Assembly (NCBI GenBank): GCA_021832345.1
Contig: JAKBKY010000005.1
Span: forward strand, 1 to 64,000
Direction of reading: 5' to 3'
Origin: a bacterium
Lineage (GTDB): Bacteria; Vulcanimicrobiota; Vulcanimicrobiia; Vulcanimicrobiales; Vulcanimicrobiaceae
Length of the DNA stretch: 64,000 bases
Translations under genes and position numbers: made by a program
Shown: positions 27,705-37,128 of the stretch, piece after piece
Layout: each line of letters begins with the position of its first letter
How positions within the stretch are numbered: position 1 is the first letter of the stretch
The notes under the pieces: generated by a model
Seen by the model: only the letters and a program-made list of their open reading frames with translations
Database searches by the model: none
What the model was told of the DNA's origin: nothing

Positions 27705-27849
27705 CGGCCTGCGGGTTCGCTCCGGGCCGGGAGGCCCCTCCCTCGTCTTTTCGGCCGTTTCGTCTTGCGCCTAGAATCGGTTCGAAAATCCCTCGCCCTT
27801 ACGACGCGATCCGTGGGGTGAGGCACACTCGTGGGCGAAGCAAGCTCAC

Positions 27850-28035
27850 GTGAGCCGTCATGCTGAGATGTCCCCCCGAGCCCGCCGGGCATGGGGCATC
27901 GGACTCGTCGCCTTCTTCGTCGTCCTCTTTGGGATGGTCGCTTGGTCGCAGTGGTATGCGATTCATGTGAACGTTCCGCGCTATGAAGCCCAACAACGAG
28001 CCGCCTTGCCGGCGCCTTCGCCGCAGCCCTCGTAG
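27850..28035 (+). CDS. Small single-pass membrane protein
   Basis: A 61-aa frame: a basic start, one membrane helix (AWGIGLVAFFVVLFGMVAW, residues about 14-33), then a short outward tail ending in a proline-rich stretch. ATG 27868 (MSPRARRAW) is an equally good start. Amino acid composition and topology look genuine and the gene stands alone between two divergent promoters. I recognise no family. Confidence 0.5.
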   Translation: MSRHAEMSPRARRAWGIGLVAFFVVLFGMVAWSQWYAIHVNVPRYEAQQRAALPAPSPQPS

Positions 28036-28183
28036 CGCGAGCGGGCGCCGGCGTGGTGTGCATGCCGACTTTTGAAGCTCTTTTGATGCGCCCGTAGGGC
28101 GCCTAGAGCAGGAGTGTGCGGCGTCCGTACGGGAGGTTTCCCGAATCCGTACTTCATCTGCCTCGTCGTCAGGAGGACCTCTC

Positions 28184-31100
28184 GTGACCCGTCGTTGGAC
28201 TTCGTTTGCGTTCATTGCGACCGTGCTCGCATTGGCCGGTTCGCTCGTAGGCGGACCTTCACTCGCGGCCGCGGCGCCGGCCGTCAAGGCCGCCGCCAAA
28301 CCGACCCCCAAGCCGACTATCGGCCCGCCCTACGGCAACCTCATGTGGCGCCCCGTCGGCCCGGCGGCGGTCGGCGGCCGCGTGACCTCGGTGGCCGGGA
28401 CGGCGCAGGACTCCAAGCTCTACTACGTCGGCGCGGCCGGCGGCGGCGTCTGGAAGAGCAGCAACGGCGGCCAGACTTGGATCCCGGTCTTCAATAAACA
28501 GAAGGTCGCCGCCATCGGCGCGGTGGCGATTGACCCGACGAACAAGAACGTCGTGTGGGTCGGAACGGGTGAAAGCAATCCGCGCAACGATGTCAGCTAC
28601 GGCGACGGCGTCTACAAATCGACCAACGGCGGCAAGACCTGGGCGCGCGTGGGGCTGAAGAACTCCCGCTACGTTTCGCGCATCGTCATCGATCCGAAGG
28701 ATCCCAATCACGTGCTCGTGGCAGCCTTCGGTGATTTCTTTCGCAACAACACCCATGGCGGTGTCTACGTCACGTGGGACGGCGGAAAAACATGGGCAAA
28801 GACCCTCTACCTCGGCCCCAAGACGGGCGGCAGCGATCTCGCGATGGACGAGAGCAACCCGAACGTCGTCTACGCCGGGATGTGGGAGTTCCGCCGCAAG
28901 CCTTGGACGTTCCAGTCCGGCGGCAAGGCGGATGGTCTCTTTAAGTCAACCGACGGCGGCAAGACCTGGACGCGTCTGGTCGGCAACGGCTTGCCCACCG
29001 GAATCACCGGCCGCATCGGTCTTGCGGTCTCGCGCAGCAATCCAAACTACGTGTATGCGTTGATCGAAGCCAAACACGGCATTTTGTGGCGCAGTGAAGA
29101 CGCAGGCGCCCATTGGACGATGGTCAGCGATAATACGCTGGTCGATCAGCGACCTTTTTACTTTACGCATGTCGCCGTCGATCCGAGCAATCCCCGCAAG
29201 GTCTACGGCGCTTCGGAGTTTCTGTCGATGTCGACCGACGGCGGCCGGCACTTCAAGATCATCGCCCCGCAGGTTCATGTCGACTATCATGCGATCTGGA
29301 TCGCGCCCAATGACCCGAGCCGGATCATCGTCGGCGAAGACGGAGGCTATGCGCTGACCGTTGACGGGATGAAGAATTGGTTCTTCTCGAAGAACCTTCC
29401 GATCGCGCAAGTCTATCACGTAGCCGTGTCCAACGAGAATCCCTATCAGATCTGTATCGGCGTACAAGATAATAACGCCTGGTGCGGGCCTTCCAACTCG
29501 CTGGACCCCAGCGGCATCATGAACAAGTACTGGATCGTGACGACCGGCGGCGACGGCGAGTGGGCCGTCCCCGATCCTGCCAACCCGAACTACATCTGGA
29601 GCGACTCCGAAGTCGGTTCGTTGACCGTCTATAACAAAGTCACGCAAGATCAATGGTTCGTGCAACCCTATCTGCAGACCGACCTGCAGCAGTTCGACCT
29701 GGCGACCAGTAAGTATCGCTTCAACTGGGATTCCCCGATTGCGTTTGCACCCTGGAATCCGCATATCGCCTGGCTTGGCGGCAATGTTATCTTCCAAACG
29801 AAAGATCGCGGAATGCACTGGAAGGTCATTAGCCCCGACCTCACGCTGAACCTCAAATCCCACCAAGGTCCCAGCGGCGGCCCGATCACCTACGACGTCT
29901 CCGGCGCCGAGTATAGCGACACGATCCTCGATATCGAAGGTTCACGTTTGCATAAGGGCGAGATCTGGGTCGGCACCGACGACGGCTTGGTGCAACTTAC
30001 GCTCGATGGCGGCAAGCACTGGAAGAACGTCACGCCGCCCGGTGTGCCGCCGTTCGGCCGGGTGGAAACCGTTGCCCCATCCACGCTACGCGACGGCACG
30101 GCGTACGTTTCGATCGACCGTCATCGCTCGGGCGACTACAAGCCCTATCTGTTCGTCACGCACGACTTCGGCAAGACGTGGACGAAGATCGTCAACGGTC
30201 TGCCCAAGCATCAGTACGTGCGTACCGTTCGCCCCGACATCCACAACCCCAACCTCGTCTACGCGGGAACCGAAGAGGGCATGTGGATTTCGTATGACGG
30301 CGGTGCCGTGTGGAAGAGCTTCCAGAATAATCTCCCCACGGCGTCGGTGCGCGACATCCGTATTCAGCGGGCGTTCGACGATCTCGTCATCGCCACGCAC
30401 GGGCACTCCGTTTTCGTCCTCGACGACATCCGCGCGTTGCAGAAGCTCCCGAAGGCCGTTGCCGCCGGCGCTTGGCTCTTTAAGCCTCGCACGTCCTACG
30501 AATACAACCTCCACGAAAACGACGAGGGCATCTACACGCAGTATACGGCTCCAAACCCGCCCTACGGCGTGATGATCACCTTCTACCAAAAGACGCCCGG
30601 CAAGACCGCGCCGGCGGTCCAGATCCTCAACGCGCAAGGCCAGGTGGTGCGCATGGTTTCCGGCACGCATACGGTGCATCACAAGAAGGTTTCGTATGTC
30701 ACCAACAAGGTGGGCCTGAATCGCTATACGTGGAACTTCACGGTCAACGGGCCGCAGAAGTGGTATGGCGCGGCGCGCAAGCGCTACCAGGGACCAAACG
30801 AAGGGCCCACGGTTCCACCGGGCCGTTACGCGGTGCGGATGACCATCGACGGCAAGACGTTCGTTCGTCCGTTCGTCGTCAAGGCCGATCCGCGCACCAA
30901 GGTAACGCTGGGGCAGATGAACTTCACCTATGCCTACGCGCTCAAAGTCTTCGGGCAGTTCGGCGTGGTGGATACCATGCTCAATAACCTCGATAGCCTT
31001 AAGACTCAACTGGCGGCAGCTAACGCAGCGGCCAAGAAAGCCGGGAACGCCGGTCTCCAAACGAAGATCGCGGCGGCGCTCGCGCAGCACAACGCGCTCT

Positions 31101-31366
31101 TCAACCTGCTGACGGCGAACTTCCATAACGACGAGTCGTCCATCGAGCGACCCGGGAAGTTGCGTAACAATATGGAGATGCTTCTCTACTCGGCGCAAGG
31201 GGTAGTGACCCCGGCAATCGTTTCGTACGGCAAGCGCATCGACGTGCGCTATCGCGCAGCGATTGCCCGGTACAACCGCTATGCCGCCAAGGGCCTCTTA
31301 AGCGTCAACGCGGCGCTTGCGGCAGCCAAACTCAAGACGGTCTCGCTGCCGGCAGTGCGGCCGTAG
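28184..31366 (+). CDS. Secreted BNR/VPS10-type beta-propeller protein, copy 1
   Basis: A 1,060-aa exported protein (signal peptide up to SLAAAAPA). At least ten BNR/Asp-box-like repeats of the form S-x-D/N-G-G-x-T-W (SSNGGQTW, STNGGKTW, STDGGKTW, TWDGGKTW) fill about residues 90-730 and build one or two beta-propellers, as in sortilin (VPS10) and sialidase-like proteins. The C-terminal 300 residues hold a beta-sandwich-like part (VGLNRYTWNFTVNGPQKW) and a helical tail. GTG 28184 has AGGAGG 7 bases upstream. Large proteins of this layout are often annotated glycosyl hydrolase, but I see no catalytic signature, so substrate binding is as likely. A close paralog follows 20 bases downstream. Confidence 0.85.
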   Translation: MTRRWTSFAFIATVLALAGSLVGGPSLAAAAPAVKAAAKPTPKPTIGPPYGNLMWRPVGPAAVGGRVTSVAGTAQDSKLYYVGAAGGGVWKSSNGGQTWIPVFNKQKVAAIGAVAIDPTNKNVVWVGTGESNPRNDVSYGDGVYKSTNGGKTWARVGLKNSRYVSRIVIDPKDPNHVLVAAFGDFFRNNTHGGVYVTWDGGKTWAKTLYLGPKTGGSDLAMDESNPNVVYAGMWEFRRKPWTFQSGGKADGLFKSTDGGKTWTRLVGNGLPTGITGRIGLAVSRSNPNYVYALIEAKHGILWRSEDAGAHWTMVSDNTLVDQRPFYFTHVAVDPSNPRKVYGASEFLSMSTDGGRHFKIIAPQVHVDYHAIWIAPNDPSRIIVGEDGGYALTVDGMKNWFFSKNLPIAQVYHVAVSNENPYQICIGVQDNNAWCGPSNSLDPSGIMNKYWIVTTGGDGEWAVPDPANPNYIWSDSEVGSLTVYNKVTQDQWFVQPYLQTDLQQFDLATSKYRFNWDSPIAFAPWNPHIAWLGGNVIFQTKDRGMHWKVISPDLTLNLKSHQGPSGGPITYDVSGAEYSDTILDIEGSRLHKGEIWVGTDDGLVQLTLDGGKHWKNVTPPGVPPFGRVETVAPSTLRDGTAYVSIDRHRSGDYKPYLFVTHDFGKTWTKIVNGLPKHQYVRTVRPDIHNPNLVYAGTEEGMWISYDGGAVWKSFQNNLPTASVRDIRIQRAFDDLVIATHGHSVFVLDDIRALQKLPKAVAAGAWLFKPRTSYEYNLHENDEGIYTQYTAPNPPYGVMITFYQKTPGKTAPAVQILNAQGQVVRMVSGTHTVHHKKVSYVTNKVGLNRYTWNFTVNGPQKWYGAARKRYQGPNEGPTVPPGRYAVRMTIDGKTFVRPFVVKADPRTKVTLGQMNFTYAYALKVFGQFGVVDTMLNNLDSLKTQLAAANAAAKKAGNAGLQTKIAAALAQHNALFNLLTANFHNDESSIERPGKLRNNMEMLLYSAQGVVTPAIVSYGKRIDVRYRAAIARYNRYAAKGLLSVNAALAAAKLKTVSLPAVRP

Positions 31367-31386
31367 TTAGGAAAGGAGACTTCAAC

Positions 31387-34300
31387 ATGGATCGACGCGG
31401 TCGTCTTCTTGCAACGGCACTGGCGGGTGCAATGCTCGCCGGTGCCGGCATCGCGCAGGCGGCAAAGAAACCGGCCGCGCCATCCACGCCATACGGCAAG
31501 CTCGCATGGCGTTCCATTGGTCCGGCAGCGGCCGGCGGGCGCGTAACCTCCGTGTCGGGCAGCGCCCAGGACCCCAATCTCTACTACCTCGGCGCCGCAG
31601 GCGGCGGCGTCTGGAAGAGCAGCAACGGCGGCGCGACCTGGAAGCCCGTCTTCAACACGCAGAAGGTCGCGGCGATCGGCGCCGTGGCGATCGATCCAAC
31701 CAATGAGAACGTCGTTTGGGTGGGAACCGGCGAGAGCAATCCGCGCAACGACGTCAGCTACGGCGACGGCATCTACAAGACCACGAACGGCGGCAAGACC
31801 TGGAAACGCGTCGGGTTACAGGCGACGCGCCACATCTCACGCATCGTCGTCGACCCGCGTCATCCCAATCACGTCATCGTCTCGGCTGCAGGGAGCTACT
31901 ATAAGAACAGCACGTCCGGCGGCATCTATGTCACCTGGAACGGCGGCAAGACCTGGAAGCAGACGCTCTATCTTGGGCCAAAGACCGGTGGCAGCGATCT
32001 GGCGATCGACCCGAGCAATCCCATGGTCGTCTATGCCGGCATGTGGGAGTTTCGCCGCAAACCGTGGACGTTTCGCTCCGGCGGCAAGGCTGACGGGCTC
32101 TTCAAATCGACCGACGGCGGCAAGAGCTGGACGCGCCTCGCCGGCAACGGGTTGCCGCCCGGTCTGACGGGTCGCATCGGCCTTGCGGTCGCACCGAGCA
32201 ATCCGAACTTCGTCTATGCGTTGATCGAAGCCAAGGGCGGGATCCTCTGGCGCAGTGAAGACGCGGGCGCCCACTGGAAGATGGTTAGTGACAATACGCT
32301 GGTCGATCAGCGGCCGTTCTACTTCACGCACGTCGCCGTCGATCCGAAGAATCCGAAGAGGGTCTACGGCGTCTCGGAGATGCTTTCGCTCTCCAAGAAC
32401 GGCGGCAAGACGTTCAAAGCGATTGCCAAGAACGTCCATGTTGATTACCACGCCATATGGATTGCTCCGAACAACCCGAAGCGAATCATTGTCGGTGAGG
32501 ACGGCGGTTACGCGCTCACGCTGGACGGTGGCAAGGCATGGTCCTTCTCGCGGAATCTGGCTATCGGCCAGGTCTACCATGTCGGCCTTTCGGGCGGCAA
32601 TCCGTATCTGGTCTGTGGTGCCTTTCAAGACAATAACGCCTGGTGCGGTCCGTCCAACTCGCTCGATCCTGTCGGCAACACCAACGCGTATTGGTATCCG
32701 GTGATCGGCGGAGACGGGATGTGGTCGGTGCCGGTGCCCGGCAATCGCCGCTACGTTGTTTCGGACCTTGAGGACGGCGTCGTCGCGCAGTACGATCGGC
32801 GTACCGGAGGCAATCGCTTCATCGATCCGGTGGTCAATCCGACGCTCTCGCTCTTTCATCTCTACAGGCACAAGTATCGTTTTAACTGGGATTCCCCGGT
32901 GGCGTTCTCGCCCTGGAGCCCGCACGTCCTCTGGTATGGCGGCAATGTCGTCTTTCAATCGAGCGATCTCGGCGTGCATTGGACGGTCATTAGCCCCGAT
33001 CTCACCCTCAATATCAAGGCGCATCAACAGGCTGCAGGCGGCCCGCTTGCTCACGACGTCTCAGGCGCCGAGTATAGCGACACGATCCTCGACATCGAGG
33101 GCTCGCCGCGGCGAGCCGGCGAGATCTGGGTGGGTACCGACGACGGGCTCGTGCAACGCACGCTCAATGACGGCAAGACCTGGACGAACGTTACGCCGCC
33201 GGGCGTGCCTCCGTTCGGTCGCGTCGAAACGGTTGCGCCTTCGGCCCTGAACGCGAATACCGTCTACGTGTCGATCGACCGCCATCGTTCGGGTGACGAT
33301 GCGCCCTATGTGTTTGTCAGCCACAACGATGGAGCGAGCTGGACCAAGATCGTCAACGGCTTACCGCCCGATCAATACGTTCGCACAGTACGCCCCGACA
33401 TCATCAATCCCAATCTGGTCTACGCGGGCACTGAAGAGGGGATGTGGATCTCTTACAATGGCGGGAAGCGCTGGTCGAAGTTTCAGCTAAACCTGCCGAC
33501 GGCGTCGGTGCGCGACATTCGGTTGCAGCCGACGTTCGATGATCTCGTGGTCGCCACGCACGGGCGGGCGATGTGGATTCTCGACGACCTGACATCGCTG
33601 CAGATGTTGCCCCAAGCCAAGGCGGCGGGCAGCATGCTCTTCCCCGTGCGCACCGCGTATGAGTACATCATGCGCCGCAGCAACGAGGGCAACTACACGC
33701 GCTTCTCCGGGCAGAATCCGCCCTATGGAGCGATCCTCGACTTCTACCAGAAGGCGCCGCAGAAGAAGTCCCCAACCGTCGACATCCTCAATGCGCGGGG
33801 GCGCATCATCCGGCATATCGGCGGCACGCACAAGATGGGGAAGAAGAAGGTGCCCAACGTGACCAACGTCGTCGGGATCAACCGGGTCGTGTGGGATTTC
33901 CGCACCGATGGGCCGATTCGTTGGATGGGCGCGGCGCGCAAAGAGTTCCGCGGTCCCAAAGAAGGCGCGATGGTTCCACCGGGCCGCTATACGGCGCGCA
34001 TCGTGCTTAACGGCAGAACCTCTACGCAGCCGTTCACGGTGAAGCCCGATCCTCGGACTCCCTACACGCAGGCCGACTTCGAGGCGGCCTACCGATTCGC
34101 ACGCAAGTATCTGCGGGTCTACGGCAAGGTCGACTCCGTCCTCAATGCGCTCGATGCGCAGAAGGCCTCGCTGTTGGCGGCGCGCGCATCTGCCTCCAAG
34201 GCTGGGAAGACGGCGTTGGCGGCGCAGATCGATGCGGCGAACGCCAAGCGCAGCGCGCTCTTCCACGCGTTCACGGCCAACTATCACAACGGCGAAGACT

Positions 34301-34533
34301 TCATCCAGCGCCCGGGCAAACTGCGCGAGAAGATTCCAGCCGGGTTCTTCTTCGCGGCGATGGCACCGCCGACGGCGGCGACCCTCACCTACGCGCGGAA
34401 GTTTAACGTCGAGTATCGCGCCGCCATGGCAGAGTATAACGGCTATGTCGGGACGGTCCTCAAACCGGTGGCGGCGGCAGTCCGTGCCGCTCGTGCCGGG
34501 ACGATTCGCGGCGTACGCACGGTGGCGCCTTAG
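31387..34533 (+). CDS. Secreted BNR/VPS10-type beta-propeller protein, copy 2
   Basis: A 1,048-aa paralog of the preceding gene, aligning along its whole length. Shared blocks include KVAAIGAVAIDPTN, SNPRNDVSYGDG, EFRRKPWTF and VSGAEYSDTILDIEGS. Signal peptide MDRRGRLLATALAGAMLAGA ends near IAQA. The same Asp-box repeats and the same C-terminal sandwich and helical tail are present. The start has AAAGGAG 9 bases upstream. The 20-base gap shows the pair is one operon created by tandem duplication. The copies have diverged in the middle (residues about 430-500), which may mark different ligand specificity. A role in binding or degrading extracellular polymers is an inference. Confidence 0.85.
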   Translation: MDRRGRLLATALAGAMLAGAGIAQAAKKPAAPSTPYGKLAWRSIGPAAAGGRVTSVSGSAQDPNLYYLGAAGGGVWKSSNGGATWKPVFNTQKVAAIGAVAIDPTNENVVWVGTGESNPRNDVSYGDGIYKTTNGGKTWKRVGLQATRHISRIVVDPRHPNHVIVSAAGSYYKNSTSGGIYVTWNGGKTWKQTLYLGPKTGGSDLAIDPSNPMVVYAGMWEFRRKPWTFRSGGKADGLFKSTDGGKSWTRLAGNGLPPGLTGRIGLAVAPSNPNFVYALIEAKGGILWRSEDAGAHWKMVSDNTLVDQRPFYFTHVAVDPKNPKRVYGVSEMLSLSKNGGKTFKAIAKNVHVDYHAIWIAPNNPKRIIVGEDGGYALTLDGGKAWSFSRNLAIGQVYHVGLSGGNPYLVCGAFQDNNAWCGPSNSLDPVGNTNAYWYPVIGGDGMWSVPVPGNRRYVVSDLEDGVVAQYDRRTGGNRFIDPVVNPTLSLFHLYRHKYRFNWDSPVAFSPWSPHVLWYGGNVVFQSSDLGVHWTVISPDLTLNIKAHQQAAGGPLAHDVSGAEYSDTILDIEGSPRRAGEIWVGTDDGLVQRTLNDGKTWTNVTPPGVPPFGRVETVAPSALNANTVYVSIDRHRSGDDAPYVFVSHNDGASWTKIVNGLPPDQYVRTVRPDIINPNLVYAGTEEGMWISYNGGKRWSKFQLNLPTASVRDIRLQPTFDDLVVATHGRAMWILDDLTSLQMLPQAKAAGSMLFPVRTAYEYIMRRSNEGNYTRFSGQNPPYGAILDFYQKAPQKKSPTVDILNARGRIIRHIGGTHKMGKKKVPNVTNVVGINRVVWDFRTDGPIRWMGAARKEFRGPKEGAMVPPGRYTARIVLNGRTSTQPFTVKPDPRTPYTQADFEAAYRFARKYLRVYGKVDSVLNALDAQKASLLAARASASKAGKTALAAQIDAANAKRSALFHAFTANYHNGEDFIQRPGKLREKIPAGFFFAAMAPPTAATLTYARKFNVEYRAAMAEYNGYVGTVLKPVAAAVRAARAGTIRGVRTVAP

Positions 34534-34577
34534 GGCGTCGGCCAGGCCTCGCGGTCACCTCGGATGAACCCTCGACT

Positions 34578-35648
34578 ATGAATCCTAGGAGGCTGCCGGA
34601 GCTAAGCACGTGTCCGTCTTTCGGCCGCCTTTTGCCCGAATACTTCGTTGCTCATCAGTCACGAAGCTACGGCTTCGCTCCTTCTTCGCGCCTCGTCTCC
34701 GAACAAAATTCGGCGCCAAATCCGAAAACGGCTCAACTCCGACAGCCTCCTAGGAGGCTGCCGGAGCTCTGCGTGGTGATCGTCACGTGGAACGATGCGC
34801 AGCGCGCGTTCACGGCGATCGATTCGGTTCTTGCGCTGCCCGAGGTGCAGAGCGATCCGCAGCGTTACACGCTGGTAGTCAGCGATAATGCATCGACCGA
34901 CGGTACGCCCGCGTTGTTGCGGGAGCGTTACGGCGAGCGCATTCATCTGATTGAAAACGCAGAGAATTGTGGTTTTGGCGCCGGCTGTAACCGCGCTTTT
35001 GCGGCCTGCGACGCGCAAGTGTACTATCTGTTGAACCCCGATGCTCGGCTCTGTTCGGGAGCGCTGGCGGCGGTGCTCGACTTTTTCTCTCGCACCCCGG
35101 AGGCCGGGATCGTCGGCTCGCACATCTGCAACCCCGATGGATCGCTGCAGGAATCATGCGGCGAGTTCGACACCTGGATCGGCGCGTTCTTGCGCTCGAG
35201 CGCCTGGGGGGATGCCGCTCCCTTACGCCGGTATGCCAACGGGTATCGGCTGCGAGCTTGGGGATACGATAGCGAACGGCGGGTGGATATCGTCATCGGT
35301 GCGGCGATGGCCCTGCGGCGCAGCGTCGTCCAGCGACTGGGCGGTTTCGACGAGTCCTTCTTCTTGTATCAGGAGGAAGTGGACCTCTGTAAGCGCGCAG
35401 CCGATGCCGGCATTGCGACGTGGTTCCTGCCCTCAAGCAGAGCCGTTCACGAAGGCATGGGTTCAAGCCGTTCTCGGGCACACGTGGAGCGATTTAAGCG
35501 CGCCGGGCGCCGGCGGTTTTGGATTAAGCACTATGGCTACTGGTGGTATTCGAGCCTCTGCATCGCCCTCGTTGGGCGGTACGCGCTCTACGTCGCGCCG
35601 ATCATCGGCGTCGCCTGGCTTGCCGTCGCGTTGCTCTCTCGTTTTTGA
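34578..35648 (+). CDS. Glycosyltransferase family 2 protein
   Basis: A GT-A fold glycosyltransferase of the rhamnosyltransferase-like GT2 group. The recognisable domain begins at about base 34770 with LCVVIVTWNDAQRAFTAIDS. It continues with VVSDNASTDGTPALL, NCGFGAGCNRAF, YYLLNPDARL (DxD-like) and GGFDESFFLYQEEVDLCKRA (catalytic ED). A C-terminal membrane helix follows. It would transfer a sugar during surface polysaccharide synthesis. The frame as listed begins at ATG 34578, but its first 60-odd residues are encoded by a MITE-like repeat and have no GT2 character. The native start was probably lost or moved when the element inserted, so the true N-terminus is uncertain. Confidence 0.8.
   Translation: MNPRRLPELSTCPSFGRLLPEYFVAHQSRSYGFAPSSRLVSEQNSAPNPKTAQLRQPPRRLPELCVVIVTWNDAQRAFTAIDSVLALPEVQSDPQRYTLVVSDNASTDGTPALLRERYGERIHLIENAENCGFGAGCNRAFAACDAQVYYLLNPDARLCSGALAAVLDFFSRTPEAGIVGSHICNPDGSLQESCGEFDTWIGAFLRSSAWGDAAPLRRYANGYRLRAWGYDSERRVDIVIGAAMALRRSVVQRLGGFDESFFLYQEEVDLCKRAADAGIATWFLPSSRAVHEGMGSSRSRAHVERFKRAGRRRFWIKHYGYWWYSSLCIALVGRYALYVAPIIGVAWLAVALLSRF
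34584..34754. mobile_element. MITE-like element with 18-bp inverted repeats
   Basis: CCTAGGAGGCTGCCGGAG at 34584-34601 and CTCCGACAGCCTCCTAGG at 34737-34754 are inverted repeats matching at 17 of 18 positions, bounding 171 bases without coding character. A further direct copy (CCTAGGAGGCTGCCGGAGCT, 34749-34768) overlaps the right end, so the ends share a CCTAGG palindrome. Inside is a perfect CGAAGC/GCTTCG stem with loop TACG. Size and structure fit a non-autonomous miniature element, or a REP-type palindromic unit. It supplies the current 5' end of the glycosyltransferase frame. Confidence 0.6.
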
Positions 35649-35673
35649 ACTCCACGTGCGGCAGCGCCGATCG

Positions 35674-36177
35674 CTATCGTAGACCGCGCGCACGCCGGGC
35701 CGTAGCCTCCTCTCGGGTGTGGATCGTCGTGACCAACAGTTGCGCGATGCGTTCGAGCAGATCGCGGAGGCTGCGTTCGGCTGCGCCGTGCAGGATCGTT
35801 GCGTCGATGAGGTCGCCGACCGAGCCTATCGGCGGGATGTAGCTCCCCTGAAGTGAGAGTTCGCTCGTATTCGTGTCGAGCGCGTTGAGCGTCATCGTAC
35901 CGCGAAAACGCGGAAAGAAGTTTGGATGATCGGCTGAGTTGATTTCGAGCGTTGCCTCCCAATGCACGGGGGCGAGTTCAACGTGGGTAGCGATCGGAAT
36001 TCGCACCTCACCGGCGATGGGGAAGTGCAAGGAGCGCAGCCCGAGTGCAAGAGCGAGATCTTCAAACGGCGGCTCGCTGCGCCCAAGAGCTCCAAGCAAT
36101 GCCATCGTTTCGTCGTGGGCGGCTGCTGCGGGGATTGGGAGTTCGATGTGGAGTTCAATGTTCTTCACCGGCGCCAA
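35674..36177 (-). CDS. Hypothetical protein, possibly a lipid-binding or START-like fold
   Basis: A 167-aa soluble protein with no signal peptide or membrane helix. Alternating beta-type stretches (NIELHIELPIPA, VRIPIATHVELAPVHWEATLEI, RFRGTMTLNALDTNTSELSLQGSYIPP) are followed by a long C-terminal helix (AAERSLRDLLERIAQLLVTTI). This layout recalls SRPBCC/START-domain proteins, which bind hydrophobic ligands, but I see no diagnostic motif. It converges on the glycosyltransferase with a 25-base gap. Confidence 0.6.
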   Translation of the reverse strand: MAPVKNIELHIELPIPAAAAHDETMALLGALGRSEPPFEDLALALGLRSLHFPIAGEVRIPIATHVELAPVHWEATLEINSADHPNFFPRFRGTMTLNALDTNTSELSLQGSYIPPIGSVGDLIDATILHGAAERSLRDLLERIAQLLVTTIHTREEATARRARGLR

Positions 36178-36489
36178 CCTTGGTCTATCGCACCTCCAGA
36201 CCCTGCGCGCGAGGCGATCTTCGCATGTAGGGCGTGTGGGGCGGGGAGGCGCGACGGGTTGTGCCGCCGACGGTCATGCAGCCCAATCATGTTTTGATGG
36301 TACCTCTTTGCGGGGAAGATGTGAAGAGTAATCCGATGCGCGTTGGCGGCGTTTGCGCGTTCAGCCGTTTCTAGGCTGACGCCCGCACCGCGAGTTGTTC
36401 GTGAACGTGAGGTCGACATCCCAGTCGTAGACGTAGTCAACGCCTGGCGTCGGGTTGTGCACGTTGCGCGGCGGCGGGATCAGACCGCT
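36178..36489 (-). other. Intergenic region with an in-frame continuation of the upstream secreted gene
   Basis: After the TAA of the secreted protein at 36490, the same minus-strand frame stays open for 42 codons to TGA 36361-36363. It encodes a protein-like peptide containing NPTPGVDYVYDWDVDLTFTN. This looks like the lost C-terminus of a longer protein, or a decayed neighbour. The rest (36178-36360) shows nothing recognisable. Confidence 0.35.
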
Positions 36490-37038
36490 TTACGGGCTCA
36501 CGACGGGATGCAAGAGCCGATAAACCGGCGGATAACCGGGGTCGTTGTTCGCTGTGTATTTCAGAATGAGTTTGACGAGCGGATTGTCTTTGGTCGGCTG
36601 CGGAACGTTGGCGATGGTGTAGTACACGGTGATCCCTTGCCCTGGGAAGACCTTTCTGCTCGTGAGCGGATTACCGGTCTTGGAGAACGGGGTTTGATCG
36701 CCGTCCGCCATCGTGCCGTCTTTGTAGAGTGCGGTGACGGTCAAGTTCGGAGCCCAGTCTTCTTCGCTCTGCGTGTTTTTCGCCGGAACTTCGAAAACCA
36801 GATAACCGTTGGGCGCGGTGGCCGTGCCGGCGTAGCTCGAGGCGCCTTGCGCGAACGGGTCCGTCGCGGGCACCCAGCGGATCGCCTTGATGCGATAGTT
36901 GTATCCGGTGATATGGAACTGCTGGTTCATCTTGACGATGTCGCCCTTCATTTGCCCTCTGCCCGGTACACTGGGCGCGGCAAGTGCAACGGATGAAGAC
37001 AAAGCGAGGGCGCAGAGGATGGTGAAAGCGCGTATCAT
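36490..37038 (-). CDS. Secreted hypothetical protein
   Basis: A 182-aa exported protein: signal peptide MIRAFTILCALALSSSVALA with cleavage before APSVPG. A beta-rich body follows (HITGYNYRIKAIRWVPATDP, GYLVFEVPAKNTQSEEDW, LTVTALYKDGTMADGDQTPF), resembling the immunoglobulin-like fold of DUF4352-type extracellular proteins. The start has AAAAGGAG 6 bases upstream. The next gene upstream, 90 bases away on the same strand, is another secreted protein. Confidence 0.7.
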   Translation of the reverse strand: MIRAFTILCALALSSSVALAAPSVPGRGQMKGDIVKMNQQFHITGYNYRIKAIRWVPATDPFAQGASSYAGTATAPNGYLVFEVPAKNTQSEEDWAPNLTVTALYKDGTMADGDQTPFSKTGNPLTSRKVFPGQGITVYYTIANVPQPTKDNPLVKLILKYTANNDPGYPPVYRLLHPVVSP

Positions 37039-37128
37039 TACATCTCCTTTTCGTTTAATGTTACGGTGCGTTTTGGCGACTTTGTCGAGATCGCTGTAGG
37101 GATTGGCGAAGGCGTTCGCCGGGAGTGC

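Noticed and set aside
28088-28143. Small hairpins (GCGCCC/GGGCGC and CGGGA/TCCCG) before the first propeller gene as a riboswitch
   Set aside because: They match no riboswitch class I know and are short enough to arise by chance in GC-rich DNA.
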